From the NCBI GenBank assembly GCA_016928305.1, contig JAFGKY010000002.1:1-64000 (forward strand): a stretch of 64,000 nt of DNA. Direction: 5' to 3'. The notes below the pieces were generated by a model. It had not been told where the DNA came from. It saw only the letters and a program-made list of their open reading frames with translations, and made no database searches. The translations under genes and the position numbers were made by a program. This document shows positions 8,435 to 17,170 of this stretch, in pieces (within the stretch, counting starts at the first letter, position 1; the number at the start of each line of letters is the position of its first letter). This DNA comes from Bacteroidales bacterium (GTDB lineage: Bacteria > Bacteroidota > Bacteroidia > Bacteroidales > UBA10428).

Positions 8435-10130
8435 CTTTTATGTTAAGTTGCAGTGTGGCGTTTCCACGGAATGTATCTTCCATGAGGGTAAAAGCAATAT
8501 CAAATCCGTTTACTTTTTTAATTTTGTCAAAATGATGAGCCTGATTAAAGGCAATGGCTTTGAAATTATTAAAAGGAATATCTTCCTGTATCAGGTTCAG
8601 CTGAAGATGCTCCTTTTTTGTGCCTACCACACGGGCAGAGCCATTATCAGCAACGTTCTCAGCAAAGAATACCGGATTCATATTATCGGGTCCGAACGGC
8701 TCAAACTGTTTTAAAACATTGAAAAATTTTGGCGTGACATCCCTGAAATTCAGTTCTGTATCAATATCTATCTGAGGGATCATTTGATCCTGCGTTATGG
8801 TCTCTTTTACTATATTCTCAAATTTATCCCTGAACTTGGTAATATTCTCAATTTTCATGGTAAGGCCGGCAGCATACATATGCCCGCCAAAACTCTCAAG
8901 TAAATCCGAACAATTGCTGATAGCCTGATAAAGGTCGAAACCAGGTACTGACCGTGCTGAACCGGTAGCAAAACCATTTGATTCGGTTAAAATAATGGTT
9001 GGACGAAAATAGCTTTCGATCAGACGTGAGGCAACAATACCAACAACTCCTTTGTGCCATGCAGGATTAAAAAGAACCGTGGAATATTTGTACCGGTCGT
9101 TACCGGCAATAGTCTCTTTCAGCGCTTCTTCTGTTATGGTTTTATCAATATTCCTTCGTGTTTGATTATAGCTGTTAATTTTTTCACAATGTAAAAGGGC
9201 CTCTTCATCCTTCTCTGATATTAACAAATCAACAGCCTGTTTTCCTGATTCAATCCTGCCTGCTGCGTTGATCCGGGGTCCTATCTTAAATACAATATCA
9301 TCAACAGAAATCGGTTTGTCTTCAATCCCAGCCACCTTGATAATAGCTTTAATTCCAAAGCGAGGACTTTTATTCAGTTTTTGAATGCCAAAGTAAGCCA
9401 GAATCCTGTTTTCATCAATCAGAGGAACGATGTCAGAAGCAATGCTCACAGCAACCAGGTCAAGGAATTCCTCAAGATCTTCAAAAGGCAAATCATTAAG
9501 GATTGAATATGCCTGAAGCAGTTTGAAACCAACTCCGCAACCGGAAAGATAATGAAACGGATAGGTTGAATCAAACCGGGCAGGATTGAGGACTGCAACA
9601 GCATCAGGTAATTTATCACCCGGAGTGTGATGATCACAGATGATGAAATCAATTTTCCTTTCCTTGGCATAGGCAACCTTATCTATGGCTTTTATTCCGC
9701 AATCAAGCGCAATAATCAGGGTTGTATCGCTATGACAGGCATAATCAATGGCTTTATAAGAAATACCATAACCCTCAGCATAACGGTCAGGAATATAAAA
9801 ATCAAGTCTGGGATGATACTTTTTCAGGAAGGAATAGACCATGGCAACCGATGTGGTTCCATCAACATCATAATCACCATATATTAAAATTTTTTCTCCC
9901 TGACTGATGGCAGTTTTAAGTCGTTTAACGGCCTTCTCCATGTCGTTCATCAGAAAAGGATCATAGAGATCCCTAAGATCGGGTCTGAAAAAGGCCTTTG
10001 CTTTAACGTATGTATTGATGCCCCGCTGGATCAGTAATGTAGAAAGGATGGTATTGATGTTCAACTCCTGAGCAAGCCTGTGGATGTCTTCATAATGTCC
10101 GTTTTCTTTTATTTTCCAGGCTTTTGCCAT
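8421..10130 (-). CDS. recJ: Single-stranded-DNA-specific 5'-3' exonuclease RecJ
   Basis: About 569 residues from the ATG at 10130 (MAKAWKIKENGHY); another ATG at 10145 would add five residues. DHH-family motifs: GDYDVDGTTSVAMVY near residue 90, IICDHHTPGD near 165, and the DHHA1 signature GGHMYAAGLTM near 410, followed by the C-terminal OB domain (about 450-569). RecJ degrades single-stranded DNA with Mn2+/Mg2+ in recombination and mismatch and base-excision repair. Length and motifs are complete. The stop codon is directly followed by the glycosyltransferase remnant. A TACATTTG box lies about 48 bases upstream of the start. Confidence 0.95.
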   Translation of the reverse strand: MAKAWKIKENGHYEDIHRLAQELNINTILSTLLIQRGINTYVKAKAFFRPDLRDLYDPFLMNDMEKAVKRLKTAISQGEKILIYGDYDVDGTTSVAMVYSFLKKYHPRLDFYIPDRYAEGYGISYKAIDYACHSDTTLIIALDCGIKAIDKVAYAKERKIDFIICDHHTPGDKLPDAVAVLNPARFDSTYPFHYLSGCGVGFKLLQAYSILNDLPFEDLEEFLDLVAVSIASDIVPLIDENRILAYFGIQKLNKSPRFGIKAIIKVAGIEDKPISVDDIVFKIGPRINAAGRIESGKQAVDLLISEKDEEALLHCEKINSYNQTRRNIDKTITEEALKETIAGNDRYKYSTVLFNPAWHKGVVGIVASRLIESYFRPTIILTESNGFATGSARSVPGFDLYQAISNCSDLLESFGGHMYAAGLTMKIENITKFRDKFENIVKETITQDQMIPQIDIDTELNFRDVTPKFFNVLKQFEPFGPDNMNPVFFAENVADNGSARVVGTKKEHLQLNLIQEDIPFNNFKAIAFNQAHHFDKIKKVNGFDIAFTLMEDTFRGNATLQLNIKDIRI

Positions 10131-10177
10131 ATAATCATACATCAAATAAAGAAAAGTCTTACTTCCAGATCAAACCG

Positions 10178-10185
10178 CAAATGTA
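10178..10185 (-). promoter_or_regulatory. Candidate -7 box of recJ
   Basis: The minus strand reads TACATTTG, a match to TAnnTTTG, about 48 bases before the chosen recJ start. The -33 element is unclear. Confidence 0.3.
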
Positions 10186-10348
10186 CATAAAAATACTTCC
10201 ATTCCCTTATTCATTAATGCCTAAAAATTATCCTGCCGGTTAATCATTTATGCTGTCAACAGACTGATTTAGTTGTACTTAACTTGAATCTGATCATAGA
10301 ATAATTTCTCAACCTTATAATAATCAGATATATAAATTTTAGCAATTC

Positions 10349-11038
10349 CTATGAATGAATTATCTGCAAACGAAAAATCCGTTGCAGGTTTTTCAGCAGT
10401 ATTTGTTTTATGGTGTCCATTGACTGTTCCGCACCAAGTTCTTTTTCCATCGATGTCACGCCTTTATTGATAAATCCGCAGGGATTGATATAACGGAAAT
10501 AATTCAGATCGGTGTTCACATTTAATGCAAAACCATGCATGGTAACTGAACGGCTGACTTTCACCCCAATGGCACAGATTTTACGGGCTTTTTCCGGATT
10601 ATCCGTATTTAGCCAGACACCGGTAGCGCCTTTCAGTCGTGAAGCGATAATTCCTTGTTCCGAGAGTGTATCGATTATCACCTGTTCAAGATGATTAACA
10701 TAATCCCTGACTCCCATAGGAAAAGCTTCGAGATTGAATATCGGGTATCCGACAAGTTGTCCTGGCCCATGATAGGTGATATCACCACCCCGGTCAATTT
10801 TGTAAAAGGTTGCTCCGATGGACTTCAGCAGGTCATCATGGATCAGCAGGTTATTTTCTTTTCCGCTTTTACCCAGGGTATAAACATGGGGATGTTCAAC
10901 AAAGATGAGATAATGCATCTGATTATCAAGGTTTATACTCGTTTTTACCTCAACCACTCTTTTGTGAATATCGATCTGCAAATCCCAGGTTTCTTTGAAA
11001 TCTTTTAGGCCAAGGTCGATATAAGTGGTTTCATGCAT
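10349..11038 (-). CDS. lipB: Octanoyltransferase LipB
   Basis: 229 residues, normal for LipB. It transfers octanoyl groups from acyl carrier protein to the lipoyl domains of 2-oxoacid dehydrogenases and GcvH in the cytoplasm. Visible signatures: RGGDITYHGPGQLVGYPI (about 82-99), the segment GATGVWL, KICAIGVKVSRSVTMHGFAL with the catalytic lysine region, and the catalytic cysteine in NPCGFINKGVTS near residue 188. The start MHETTYIDLGLKDF matches the family N-terminus. It lies between recJ and rtcB on the same strand, but gaps of about 140-220 bases suggest separate transcription. Confidence 0.95.
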   Translation of the reverse strand: MHETTYIDLGLKDFKETWDLQIDIHKRVVEVKTSINLDNQMHYLIFVEHPHVYTLGKSGKENNLLIHDDLLKSIGATFYKIDRGGDITYHGPGQLVGYPIFNLEAFPMGVRDYVNHLEQVIIDTLSEQGIIASRLKGATGVWLNTDNPEKARKICAIGVKVSRSVTMHGFALNVNTDLNYFRYINPCGFINKGVTSMEKELGAEQSMDTIKQILLKNLQRIFRLQIIHS

Positions 11039-11040
11039 GA

Positions 11041-11178
11041 TATTAAATTTAAAAGTTCACAAATTGACAGGTTTACAGATTGGCAGTCAGTCTTACCAAT
11101 CCAGACTCTTCCAGGTCCTGCTGACCCTGGAAGGTCTTTCTTGCTTGTCCCTCGTCACTTGTCCCTTGTCACTGTATA
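11041..11178. repeat. Intergenic repeat block between lipB and rtcB
   Basis: This short gap holds an 8-bp stem hairpin (CTTCCAGG 11108-11115 with CCTGGAAG 11126-11133) followed by a CTTGTCCCTCGTCA-type tandem (about 11144-11172). The same tandem family recurs near 16303-16340 and, inverted, near 62089-62117. The hairpin may terminate rtcB transcription. Confidence 0.6.
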
Positions 11179-11179
11179 T

Positions 11180-12598
11180 TTAATCATCCGACATCCTTAC
11201 GATTTTCGGATAGAATACACCTGCAATATCCACCAGGTCTTTCTGGTAATGCATTATCGTATGAATATCCTTATAGGCACCCGGAGCCTCGTCGGGACCA
11301 CCTCCAATCAGCTCAACCCCTGCACGCGCAAGGATTTCTTTCAGCTGTTTCGGGGTGAACCGTGTTTTGGCTTCAGTCCGCGACATGCTCCGGCCAGCAC
11401 CGTGTGATGCAGACCATAAGGAACCAGCATTTCCTTTTCCTTTTGCGATGAATCCGGGTGAGATCATGGATCCCGGGATGATGCCGAATAATCCATCCCG
11501 GGCTGGTGTTGCCCCTTTCCGGTGAATGATAACATCGGTGCCATCATTAAGTTTTTCTTTCCAGGCAAAATTATGGTGGTTCTCTATCCTTACCATGGGT
11601 TTTTCTGCGAGGGCCGCGGCCAGCTTTTCATGAATGATATGATGATTGGCCGCAGAATAATCCCCGGCCAGGTTCATTGCCTGCCAGTACTCATGCCCTT
11701 CTTCTTCATCCAGATCAAGCCAGGCCAGGTTGATCGCTCCTTTTGGCAGTTTCCGCTTGCGTTTTGCAAGATTGGTATAATGTTGTGCTATACTGGCACC
11801 CATATTCCGTGATCCGGAATGCGAAAGAATACCAACATACTCACCCGGTAACAGATCCAGTTCCGGAATATTTTCAGATATATTGACAATACCAATATCC
11901 ACAAAATGATTCCCGTGTCCCGATGTACCCAGCTGGTTATAAGCCTTATCTTTCAACTCACGCAGAAAGCCAATGGCAGAAAATTCTTCCCGGTCCAATA
12001 CCGGGTGTTCCTTTTTACCCGTAAATTCATTATGCCCGAAACGGGTGTTTTCAATGAGAATATTCTTCAGTCGTTTCCGGTTGTTTTCAATAAAAACAGG
12101 TGGAAGGTCATAAACCGAAAGACACATCCGGCATCCAATATCCATACCCACACCAAAAGGGATGATGGCATTTCGTGTGGCCAGCACGCCACCAATAGGA
12201 AGTCCATAACCGCTGTGAGCATCAGCCATCAGTGCACCAGCAACGGTGACAGGCAGATGCATTGCCGTGTCCATCTGGTCAATAGCCTCTTTTTCAATGA
12301 TTTCAGAACCAAAGATCCGGTAATCCTTTCTTTCATCAGTGAGCTTCACCTCGCAGGATATTGAAGGAAGGGGCTTTTTCGGAACAGTACCCGTCAGTCT
12401 TTCAGCCAGCAGTTTAAATAAAGGATCATTATGAAAAGCGGAAGGATCTGACAGGAGGTCTTTCAGGATCTGGTATACTTCCTCCCTGGCACTTCTGACA
12501 TAATGCTTATGAACGATCTGGATAACCAAACGGATATCTTCTTCATCCTTATAACCCAGTTTTTTTACTTCCCTTGCCCGAAGTTTTAGCTTTTTCAT
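11180..12598 (-). CDS. rtcB: RtcB-family RNA ligase
   Basis: 472 residues. RtcB joins 2',3'-cyclic phosphate or 3'-phosphate RNA ends to 5'-OH ends using GTP and Mn2+. Metal and guanylylation motifs are present in order: DAHSGYGLPIGGVLAT, GVGMDIGCRM (Cys metal ligand), GTSGHGNHFVDIG, HSGSRNMGASIA, ENHHNFAWKE, RKGATPARDGLFGIIPG, and the C-terminal SASHGAGRSMSRTEAK. It is the standalone bacterial form; no archease, RtcA or RtcR gene is adjacent. Bacterial RtcB is linked to RNA repair after toxin or stress cleavage. The catalytic set looks complete, and the substrate in this organism is unknown. Confidence 0.93.
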   Translation of the reverse strand: MKKLKLRAREVKKLGYKDEEDIRLVIQIVHKHYVRSAREEVYQILKDLLSDPSAFHNDPLFKLLAERLTGTVPKKPLPSISCEVKLTDERKDYRIFGSEIIEKEAIDQMDTAMHLPVTVAGALMADAHSGYGLPIGGVLATRNAIIPFGVGMDIGCRMCLSVYDLPPVFIENNRKRLKNILIENTRFGHNEFTGKKEHPVLDREEFSAIGFLRELKDKAYNQLGTSGHGNHFVDIGIVNISENIPELDLLPGEYVGILSHSGSRNMGASIAQHYTNLAKRKRKLPKGAINLAWLDLDEEEGHEYWQAMNLAGDYSAANHHIIHEKLAAALAEKPMVRIENHHNFAWKEKLNDGTDVIIHRKGATPARDGLFGIIPGSMISPGFIAKGKGNAGSLWSASHGAGRSMSRTEAKTRFTPKQLKEILARAGVELIGGGPDEAPGAYKDIHTIMHYQKDLVDIAGVFYPKIVRMSDD

Positions 12599-12647
12599 AA
12601 AGTAAAGGTAGGAATAAGAAATCCAAAGATTATCACTAAAATTTCAG

Positions 12648-13880
12648 CTACCATTTCAGGCTTTTCATCCTTTCGATGGACTTCAGGACGTTTTCGTGGG
12701 TGGCAAAGGAAGAAAACCGGAAGTAACCTTCTCCCGAGGGGCCAAAACCCGATCCGGGAGTGCCGACCACATGGGCTTCGTTCAGCAGTTTATCAAAAAG
12801 GTCCCATGACTTAATCCCTCTTCCTGAATTTACCCATACATAAGGAGCATTTTTTCCGCCGAATACCTGAAAACCTAATTCAGTCAGATTTTCACGCAAT
12901 GTTTTTGCATTGTTCATGTAATAACCAATGGAGGTTTTAACTTCCTCTTTTCCCTCCGGTGTAAAGATGGCAGCCGCCGCTTTCTGAACCGGGTATGACA
13001 CTCCGTTAAATTTGGTGGTGTGTCTTCTGAACCAAAGTGAATGCAAGGATTTTTTATTGCCGTCCGAAGCTGATGCGACCAGGTCTTTAGGAATAATGGT
13101 ATAGGCACACCGTGTTCCGGTGAATCCTGCTGTCTTCGACAGGCTGCGGAATTCAATGGCCACTTCTTTGGCTCCATCGATCTCATATATTGTATGTGGA
13201 ATGTCGGAATCAGCAATATATGCTTCGTATGCAGCATCAAACAAAATGATGGTATTGTTCCTCCTGGCATAATCCACCCATTTCTTTAGTTCTTGTTTAC
13301 TGGCTGTTGTCCCTGTAGGATTATTCGGGTAACAAAGGAAAACGATATCAACAGCAGTCTTGGGAATCTCGGGAATAAAATCATTTTCAGCCGTACAGGG
13401 CATGTAGATGAGCCCTTCAAAATGTCCGTTTGGCTGATATCCTCCGGTTCGACCGGCCATAACGATTGTGTCGACATACACAGGATATACCGGGTCCTGA
13501 ACGGCAATAATATTGTCAGGGCCAAAAATTTCGAGGATGTTGCCCGTATCACATTTCGAACCGTCAGAAATAAAAATCTCATCGGCATGAATATCAGCAC
13601 CACGGCTTTGGTATTCACTTTTAGCAATGGCCTCCCGCAGAAACCCATAACCCTGTTCCGGCCCGTATCCTTTAAAGGTTTCAGCTTTTGACATCTCTAC
13701 AACACCTTCATGAAAAGCACGTATTACAGTCGGAGTCAAAGGCAGCGTAACATCCCCAATCCCCATTTTGATAATATCGGCTTGTGGATTTTCTTTCTGA
13801 AATTCACGAACCCTCCGGCTAATCTCAGGAAACAGGTATCCGGCCTGTAGTTTTAAATAGTTATCGTTTATCTGCACCAT
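12648..13880 (-). CDS. dapL: LL-diaminopimelate aminotransferase DapL
   Basis: 410 residues, the usual DapL length. It is a PLP fold-type I aminotransferase that converts tetrahydrodipicolinate directly to LL-diaminopimelate with glutamate as amino donor, bypassing the succinylase and acetylase steps. Visible: the N-terminal [20 protein letters not shown], the cofactor motif [11 protein letters not shown], and the Schiff-base lysine in [17 protein letters not shown]. It is divergent from lysA with a 49-base gap that must hold both promoters; the minus strand shows TATATTTG 17 bases before the ATG. Together with lysA it forms the diaminopimelate/lysine branch. Confidence 0.95.
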   Translation of the reverse strand: MVQINDNYLKLQAGYLFPEISRRVREFQKENPQADIIKMGIGDVTLPLTPTVIRAFHEGVVEMSKAETFKGYGPEQGYGFLREAIAKSEYQSRGADIHADEIFISDGSKCDTGNILEIFGPDNIIAVQDPVYPVYVDTIVMAGRTGGYQPNGHFEGLIYMPCTAENDFIPEIPKTAVDIVFLCYPNNPTGTTASKQELKKWVDYARRNNTIILFDAAYEAYIADSDIPHTIYEIDGAKEVAIEFRSLSKTAGFTGTRCAYTIIPKDLVASASDGNKKSLHSLWFRRHTTKFNGVSYPVQKAAAAIFTPEGKEEVKTSIGYYMNNAKTLRENLTELGFQVFGGKNAPYVWVNSGRGIKSWDLFDKLLNEAHVVGTPGSGFGPSGEGYFRFSSFATHENVLKSIERMKSLKW

Positions 13881-13896
13881 TTTTATATTTTTGCTG

Positions 13897-13904
13897 CAAA
13901 TATA
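13897..13904 (-). promoter_or_regulatory. Candidate -7 box of dapL
   Basis: TATATTTG on the minus strand matches TAnnTTTG and sits 17 bases before the dapL ATG inside the 49-base dapL-lysA divergent gap. Confidence 0.35.
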
Positions 13905-13929
13905 TGGAAGATATCAACTCTGAAAACAG

Positions 13930-15186
13930 ATGAACTATATATATTCTAAAGTAAGCAGCAAAAAGAATTTCTTTGGTAATACCGATCCGTTTCAACTATC
14001 AGAAAAATTCGGGACTCCCCTTTACATATACAACGAAAACATCCTGCGTAAACGTTGCCGTGATATGAAAGGCCTCATATCCTATCCTAAATTTACAGTC
14101 AATTATTCCCCAAAAGCTAACAGTAACATCGAGCTTCTAAAGATTATCAGGGATGAAGGATTACGGATTGATGCCATGTCGCCCGGTGAAATATATATTA
14201 ATTTGCTGGCAGGATACAGGGCAGAGGATATTTTTTATATAAGCAACAATGTGAGTGAGGATGAATTACGCTATGCAATCCATGCAGGAGTGTTGATTTC
14301 CGTTGATTCCGTTTCGCAGCTTGAGACTTACGGTAAAATCAATCCGGGAGGTAAGGTAGCTTTCCGGTTAAATCCGGGCATAGGAGCAGGGCATCATGAG
14401 AAAGTCAGGACCGCCGGACAAAAAACCAAATTTGGTATTGAGATGAACAGCATACCGGAAGTAAAAAGGATTATCGCAGCATATAACCTGAGATTAACCG
14501 GAATTAACCAACACATTGGCTCCTTGTTTATGGACGGTGATGCCTACCTTCGGAGTACAACCAACATCTTATCGGTTGCCCGGCAATTCGATGATCTTGA
14601 ATTCATTGACCTGGGAGGTGGCTTTGGCATTCCCTATCAAAAACAAGCTGATCAGCCGAGACTTGATCTCAAAGATCTGGGTAATAAGCTCTCGGATATC
14701 ATTCATGCATGGATTCATGAATATGGCAAAGAAATTGAATTTAAAATTGAACCCGGCCGTTACATCGTAGCCGAATCGAGTATATTGCTGGGAAAAGTAA
14801 ATGCCATCAAAACGAATTACAAGATAAAATATATCGGAACTGACCTTGGCTTCAATGTGCTGATACGGCCTGCAATGTATGATTCGCATCACGATGTTGA
14901 AATATACCGGCAAAATGATATTCCTTCATGGAAAGAAGAAACGGTGAGAATCGTAGGTAATATTTGTGAAACAGGCGACATAATTGCAAAAGACCGAAAG
15001 CTGCCTGAGATCCTGGAGAACGATATTATTGGTGTGCTGGACAGCGGTGCCTATGGGTATTCTATGAGCTCAAACTACAATAACCGTTTACGGCCGGCTG
15101 AAGTGTTGATGGAAGCAGACGGGAATCACAGGCTAATCCGTAAGCGGGATACATTGGAAGATCTGGCCAGGAATTTCATTCTTTAG
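13930..15186 (+). CDS. lysA: Diaminopimelate decarboxylase LysA
   Basis: 418 residues, a PLP fold-type III (alanine-racemase-like) decarboxylase. It converts meso-diaminopimelate to L-lysine and CO2 in the cytoplasm. The PLP lysine is in VNYSPKANSNIELL (near residue 61); HIGS, the phosphate-binding glycine loop DLGGGFGIPY and EPGRYIV follow. NICETGD (near 346) replaces the common CESGD but keeps Cys-Glu. GAYGYSMSSNYN is near the C-terminus. The next gene starts 15 bases downstream and encodes an unusual DapF homologue, so a related substrate rather than DAP itself cannot be excluded. Divergent from dapL. Confidence 0.9.
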   Translation: MNYIYSKVSSKKNFFGNTDPFQLSEKFGTPLYIYNENILRKRCRDMKGLISYPKFTVNYSPKANSNIELLKIIRDEGLRIDAMSPGEIYINLLAGYRAEDIFYISNNVSEDELRYAIHAGVLISVDSVSQLETYGKINPGGKVAFRLNPGIGAGHHEKVRTAGQKTKFGIEMNSIPEVKRIIAAYNLRLTGINQHIGSLFMDGDAYLRSTTNILSVARQFDDLEFIDLGGGFGIPYQKQADQPRLDLKDLGNKLSDIIHAWIHEYGKEIEFKIEPGRYIVAESSILLGKVNAIKTNYKIKYIGTDLGFNVLIRPAMYDSHHDVEIYRQNDIPSWKEETVRIVGNICETGDIIAKDRKLPEILENDIIGVLDSGAYGYSMSSNYNNRLRPAEVLMEADGNHRLIRKRDTLEDLARNFIL

Positions 15187-15201
15187 TAACCATCTGAGTT
15201 T

Positions 15202-16080
15202 ATGTCAATGGAAAAAAACAGTTTTGTGAAAATGCAGGGTTTGGGAAATGAATACATTGTCCTTGACAGTGCGAACATTGATTTTGCACTTACCCGACAA
15301 GCCATAATACGATTGTGTAACATTCATTTCGGGATTGGCTCCGACGGAATTGTCCTGAAAGTTCCTTCTTTTAAAGCTGATTTTGGTTTCAGGGTATACA
15401 ATCCTGATGGTTCCGAGGCGGAGAAAAGCGGAAACGGACTCCGCATTTTTTGCAAATACCTCTATGATTATGGTTATGCAAAGGGCCGAAATTTTTCAGT
15501 TGAAACGCTCACCGACATCGTATACGCTGATATTGTTGAAGAAGAGAAAGGCAAAGCTGTCACGGTACGTGTTGATATGGGGAAGGCCATATTTTCTTCA
15601 CGCGACATACCGGTAATTTCGGATACACCGGAATTTATCGGACAAAAAATCATGGCCGGTGATAAGGAATTTGAAGTAAATTGTGTTTCTGTCGGGAATC
15701 CGCATTGTGTTGTGATAAAACAGGAACTTGATGAACAAGAGATCCGTACCTATGGATCACTGCTGGAAAATCATCCCTTGTTCCCAAACCGGATCAACGT
15801 GCAGTTTGCCAAAGTCCTTTCCGATCACGACGCACAAATACTGATCTGGGAAAGAGGTGCAGGATTCACCCTGGCATCCGGAAGTTCTTCATGTGCCGCT
15901 TCGTGTATCCTGGTGAAAAGAGGCCTGGTAAAAGGCGATCTGACCATGCATATGCAGGGTGGTGCGTTAAAGATTCAGATCGATAAAGACTGGAACATCC
16001 GGATGACAGGCGAAGTGCGTGAAATTGCCAGAGGCGTGCTGAGCGGCGAATTGCTCGAGGATCTGGATAAGCCCTTTTAA
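15202..16080 (+). CDS. dapF: DapF-family protein with both catalytic cysteines replaced by serine
   Basis: 292 residues with the two-lobed DapF fold signature: KMQGLGNEYIVLD at the start, IGSDGIVL, and NPDGSEAEKSGNGLRIF. In epimerases the last motif reads E-x-CGNG; here the cysteine is Ser (AGC). The second motif, usually GETLACGTGAC, reads GFTLASGSSSC, so the second catalytic Cys is also Ser and the Glu before Thr is Phe. Standard DapF interconverts LL- and meso-diaminopimelate with a Cys/Cys pair. This copy either uses serines, does another reaction such as dehydration or proton exchange, or is a non-classical subfamily. It sits 15 bases after lysA. Alternative starts are Met1 and Met3. Family membership is sure; epimerase activity is not. 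Confidence 0.8.
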   Translation: MSMEKNSFVKMQGLGNEYIVLDSANIDFALTRQAIIRLCNIHFGIGSDGIVLKVPSFKADFGFRVYNPDGSEAEKSGNGLRIFCKYLYDYGYAKGRNFSVETLTDIVYADIVEEEKGKAVTVRVDMGKAIFSSRDIPVISDTPEFIGQKIMAGDKEFEVNCVSVGNPHCVVIKQELDEQEIRTYGSLLENHPLFPNRINVQFAKVLSDHDAQILIWERGAGFTLASGSSSCAASCILVKRGLVKGDLTMHMQGGALKIQIDKDWNIRMTGEVREIARGVLSGELLEDLDKPF

Positions 16081-16087
16081 TCTGATA

Positions 16088-16110
16088 CATCGGGGGTGCA
16101 ACCCCCGATG
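16088..16110 (+). terminator. GC-rich hairpin just after the dapF-like gene
   Basis: A perfect 10-bp stem CATCGGGGGT / ACCCCCGATG with a GCA loop lies 7 bases after the stop codon. It is well placed to end the lysA-dapF transcript or protect its 3' end, but no T tract follows, so it may also be a dispersed palindrome. Confidence 0.5.
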
Positions 16111-16125
16111 AGCGAAGTTGTTCAT

Positions 16126-16340
16126 AGTTGACGGTTCTCAGTTCACAGAAACCTGTTCATCTGTCTATAATCCACACATTGGTGCAGGCTTTCAGCTTGT
16201 GCCCGCAATCCACAACTAACCATTCATCATCAATTCTTCACCCTTCCCTCTTCAATATACCCAACTCCCACACAACTTGTCACCTGCCTCGCCGGCAGGC
16301 AGGCTTGTCACTCGTCACTTGTCACTCGTCACTTGTCACT
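16126..16340. repeat. Intergenic repeat-rich block with 14-bp CTTGTCACTCGTCA tandem
   Basis: The gap between convergent dapF and the DUF1080 gene has no credible gene. It holds low-complexity words, a CCTGCC/GGCAGG palindrome (16283-16299) and about 2.7 copies of CTTGTCACTCGTCA (16303-16340). The palindrome appears inserted within the tandem, since ACTTGTCAC precedes it and CTTGTCAC follows. Related tandems occur at 11144-11172 and 62089-62117. Confidence 0.7.
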
Positions 16341-16343
16341 GCA

Positions 16344-17123
16344 TTACATCGGCCTTATCTTAATATTCCTGAACCATACATTGTTCCCGTGGTCCTGCAG
16401 GCAGATATAGCCCTCAATATACTTACCGAATTCCGGAAAATCTTTGAACTTGCTTTCCTTTATCATTTTTTCCCATTCGGGTGTTCCAAGATGATATTCA
16501 AGACCAACTTGTCCGTTTATTTTATGAATTACGGTTCCCTGAGAAACAATGATCTCCACTTTGTTCCATTCGCCCGCAAACTTGCAGGGAACTTTTGTGG
16601 GAATAAGGTCATAAAGCGCACCGGCACGCCGGTTACCATCCACGCCAAGATTGTAATCGATGTGGTTCGAATCAAGGATTTGCATTTCAGGTGCTGATTT
16701 CCAGACAGGCTCGTCGGGGATCTCCTGACCCAGGTAGAAGATACCGCTATTACCGGCAGAATCAATTTTCCATTCAAGACTTAGCTGAAAATCCTTGAAT
16801 TTCCTGTCATAAAGGATATCACCGCCTTTTCCTCCGGCCTCGCCCATACCAGAGCCTATACAGTGCAGGGTTCCGTCAACAACTTCCCAGCCCGAATCAG
16901 GAAAGGCCGGTTTGTTATAACCACGCCATCCTTCGGTTGTCTGACCATCAAACATCAGGATCCAGCCGGCAGCTTTTTCCTGTTCCGTTAAAATGTTATG
17001 TTGTTCAACCATAGCAACTTGTGTTGAGTCTGTTCCCTTACCGGAAGGTTTACAGGATGTAAACAGTTGTGTACCGGCAACGAATAAACCAATAATGAAT
17101 AAAGCCAACAGTAGTCTTTTCAT
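16344..17123 (-). CDS. DUF1080 (3-keto-disaccharide hydrolase) lipoprotein
   Basis: 259 residues. Residues 1-24 form a lipoprotein signal ending LFTSC, so the mature protein is membrane-anchored, probably in the periplasm or on the outer membrane. The rest is one concanavalin-like DUF1080 domain: GWILMFDGQTTEGWRGY at the start, then SLEWKIDSAGNSGIFY, EMQILDSNH, and LQDHGNNVWFRNIKIRP at the end. DUF1080 proteins have been shown to hydrolyse or process 3-keto-glycosides. Upstream in the same direction are two Tat-exported Gfo/Idh/MocA oxidoreductases and a DoxX protein, which fits oxidation of a sugar C3 followed by cleavage here. The substrate is unknown. Confidence 0.88.
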   Translation of the reverse strand: MKRLLLALFIIGLFVAGTQLFTSCKPSGKGTDSTQVAMVEQHNILTEQEKAAGWILMFDGQTTEGWRGYNKPAFPDSGWEVVDGTLHCIGSGMGEAGGKGGDILYDRKFKDFQLSLEWKIDSAGNSGIFYLGQEIPDEPVWKSAPEMQILDSNHIDYNLGVDGNRRAGALYDLIPTKVPCKFAGEWNKVEIIVSQGTVIHKINGQVGLEYHLGTPEWEKMIKESKFKDFPEFGKYIEGYICLQDHGNNVWFRNIKIRPM

Positions 17124-17170
17124 GATATTCGTAGTTTATTGAGTTAGTTTAAACATCGTTTAAAAACCGA

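Noticed and set aside
8355..8714. Plus-strand frame of 119 codons
   Set aside because: Antisense to the recJ 3' end with no protein features.
16303..16340. Possible CRISPR-like array
   Set aside because: Units are 14 bases in direct tandem with no unique spacers, and no cas gene is present.
16128..16697. Plus-strand open frame of 189 codons
   Set aside because: It starts inside the CTTGTCAC repeat block and then runs antisense through the DUF1080 gene; the repeat-derived residues (LPRRQAG) are not a protein family.
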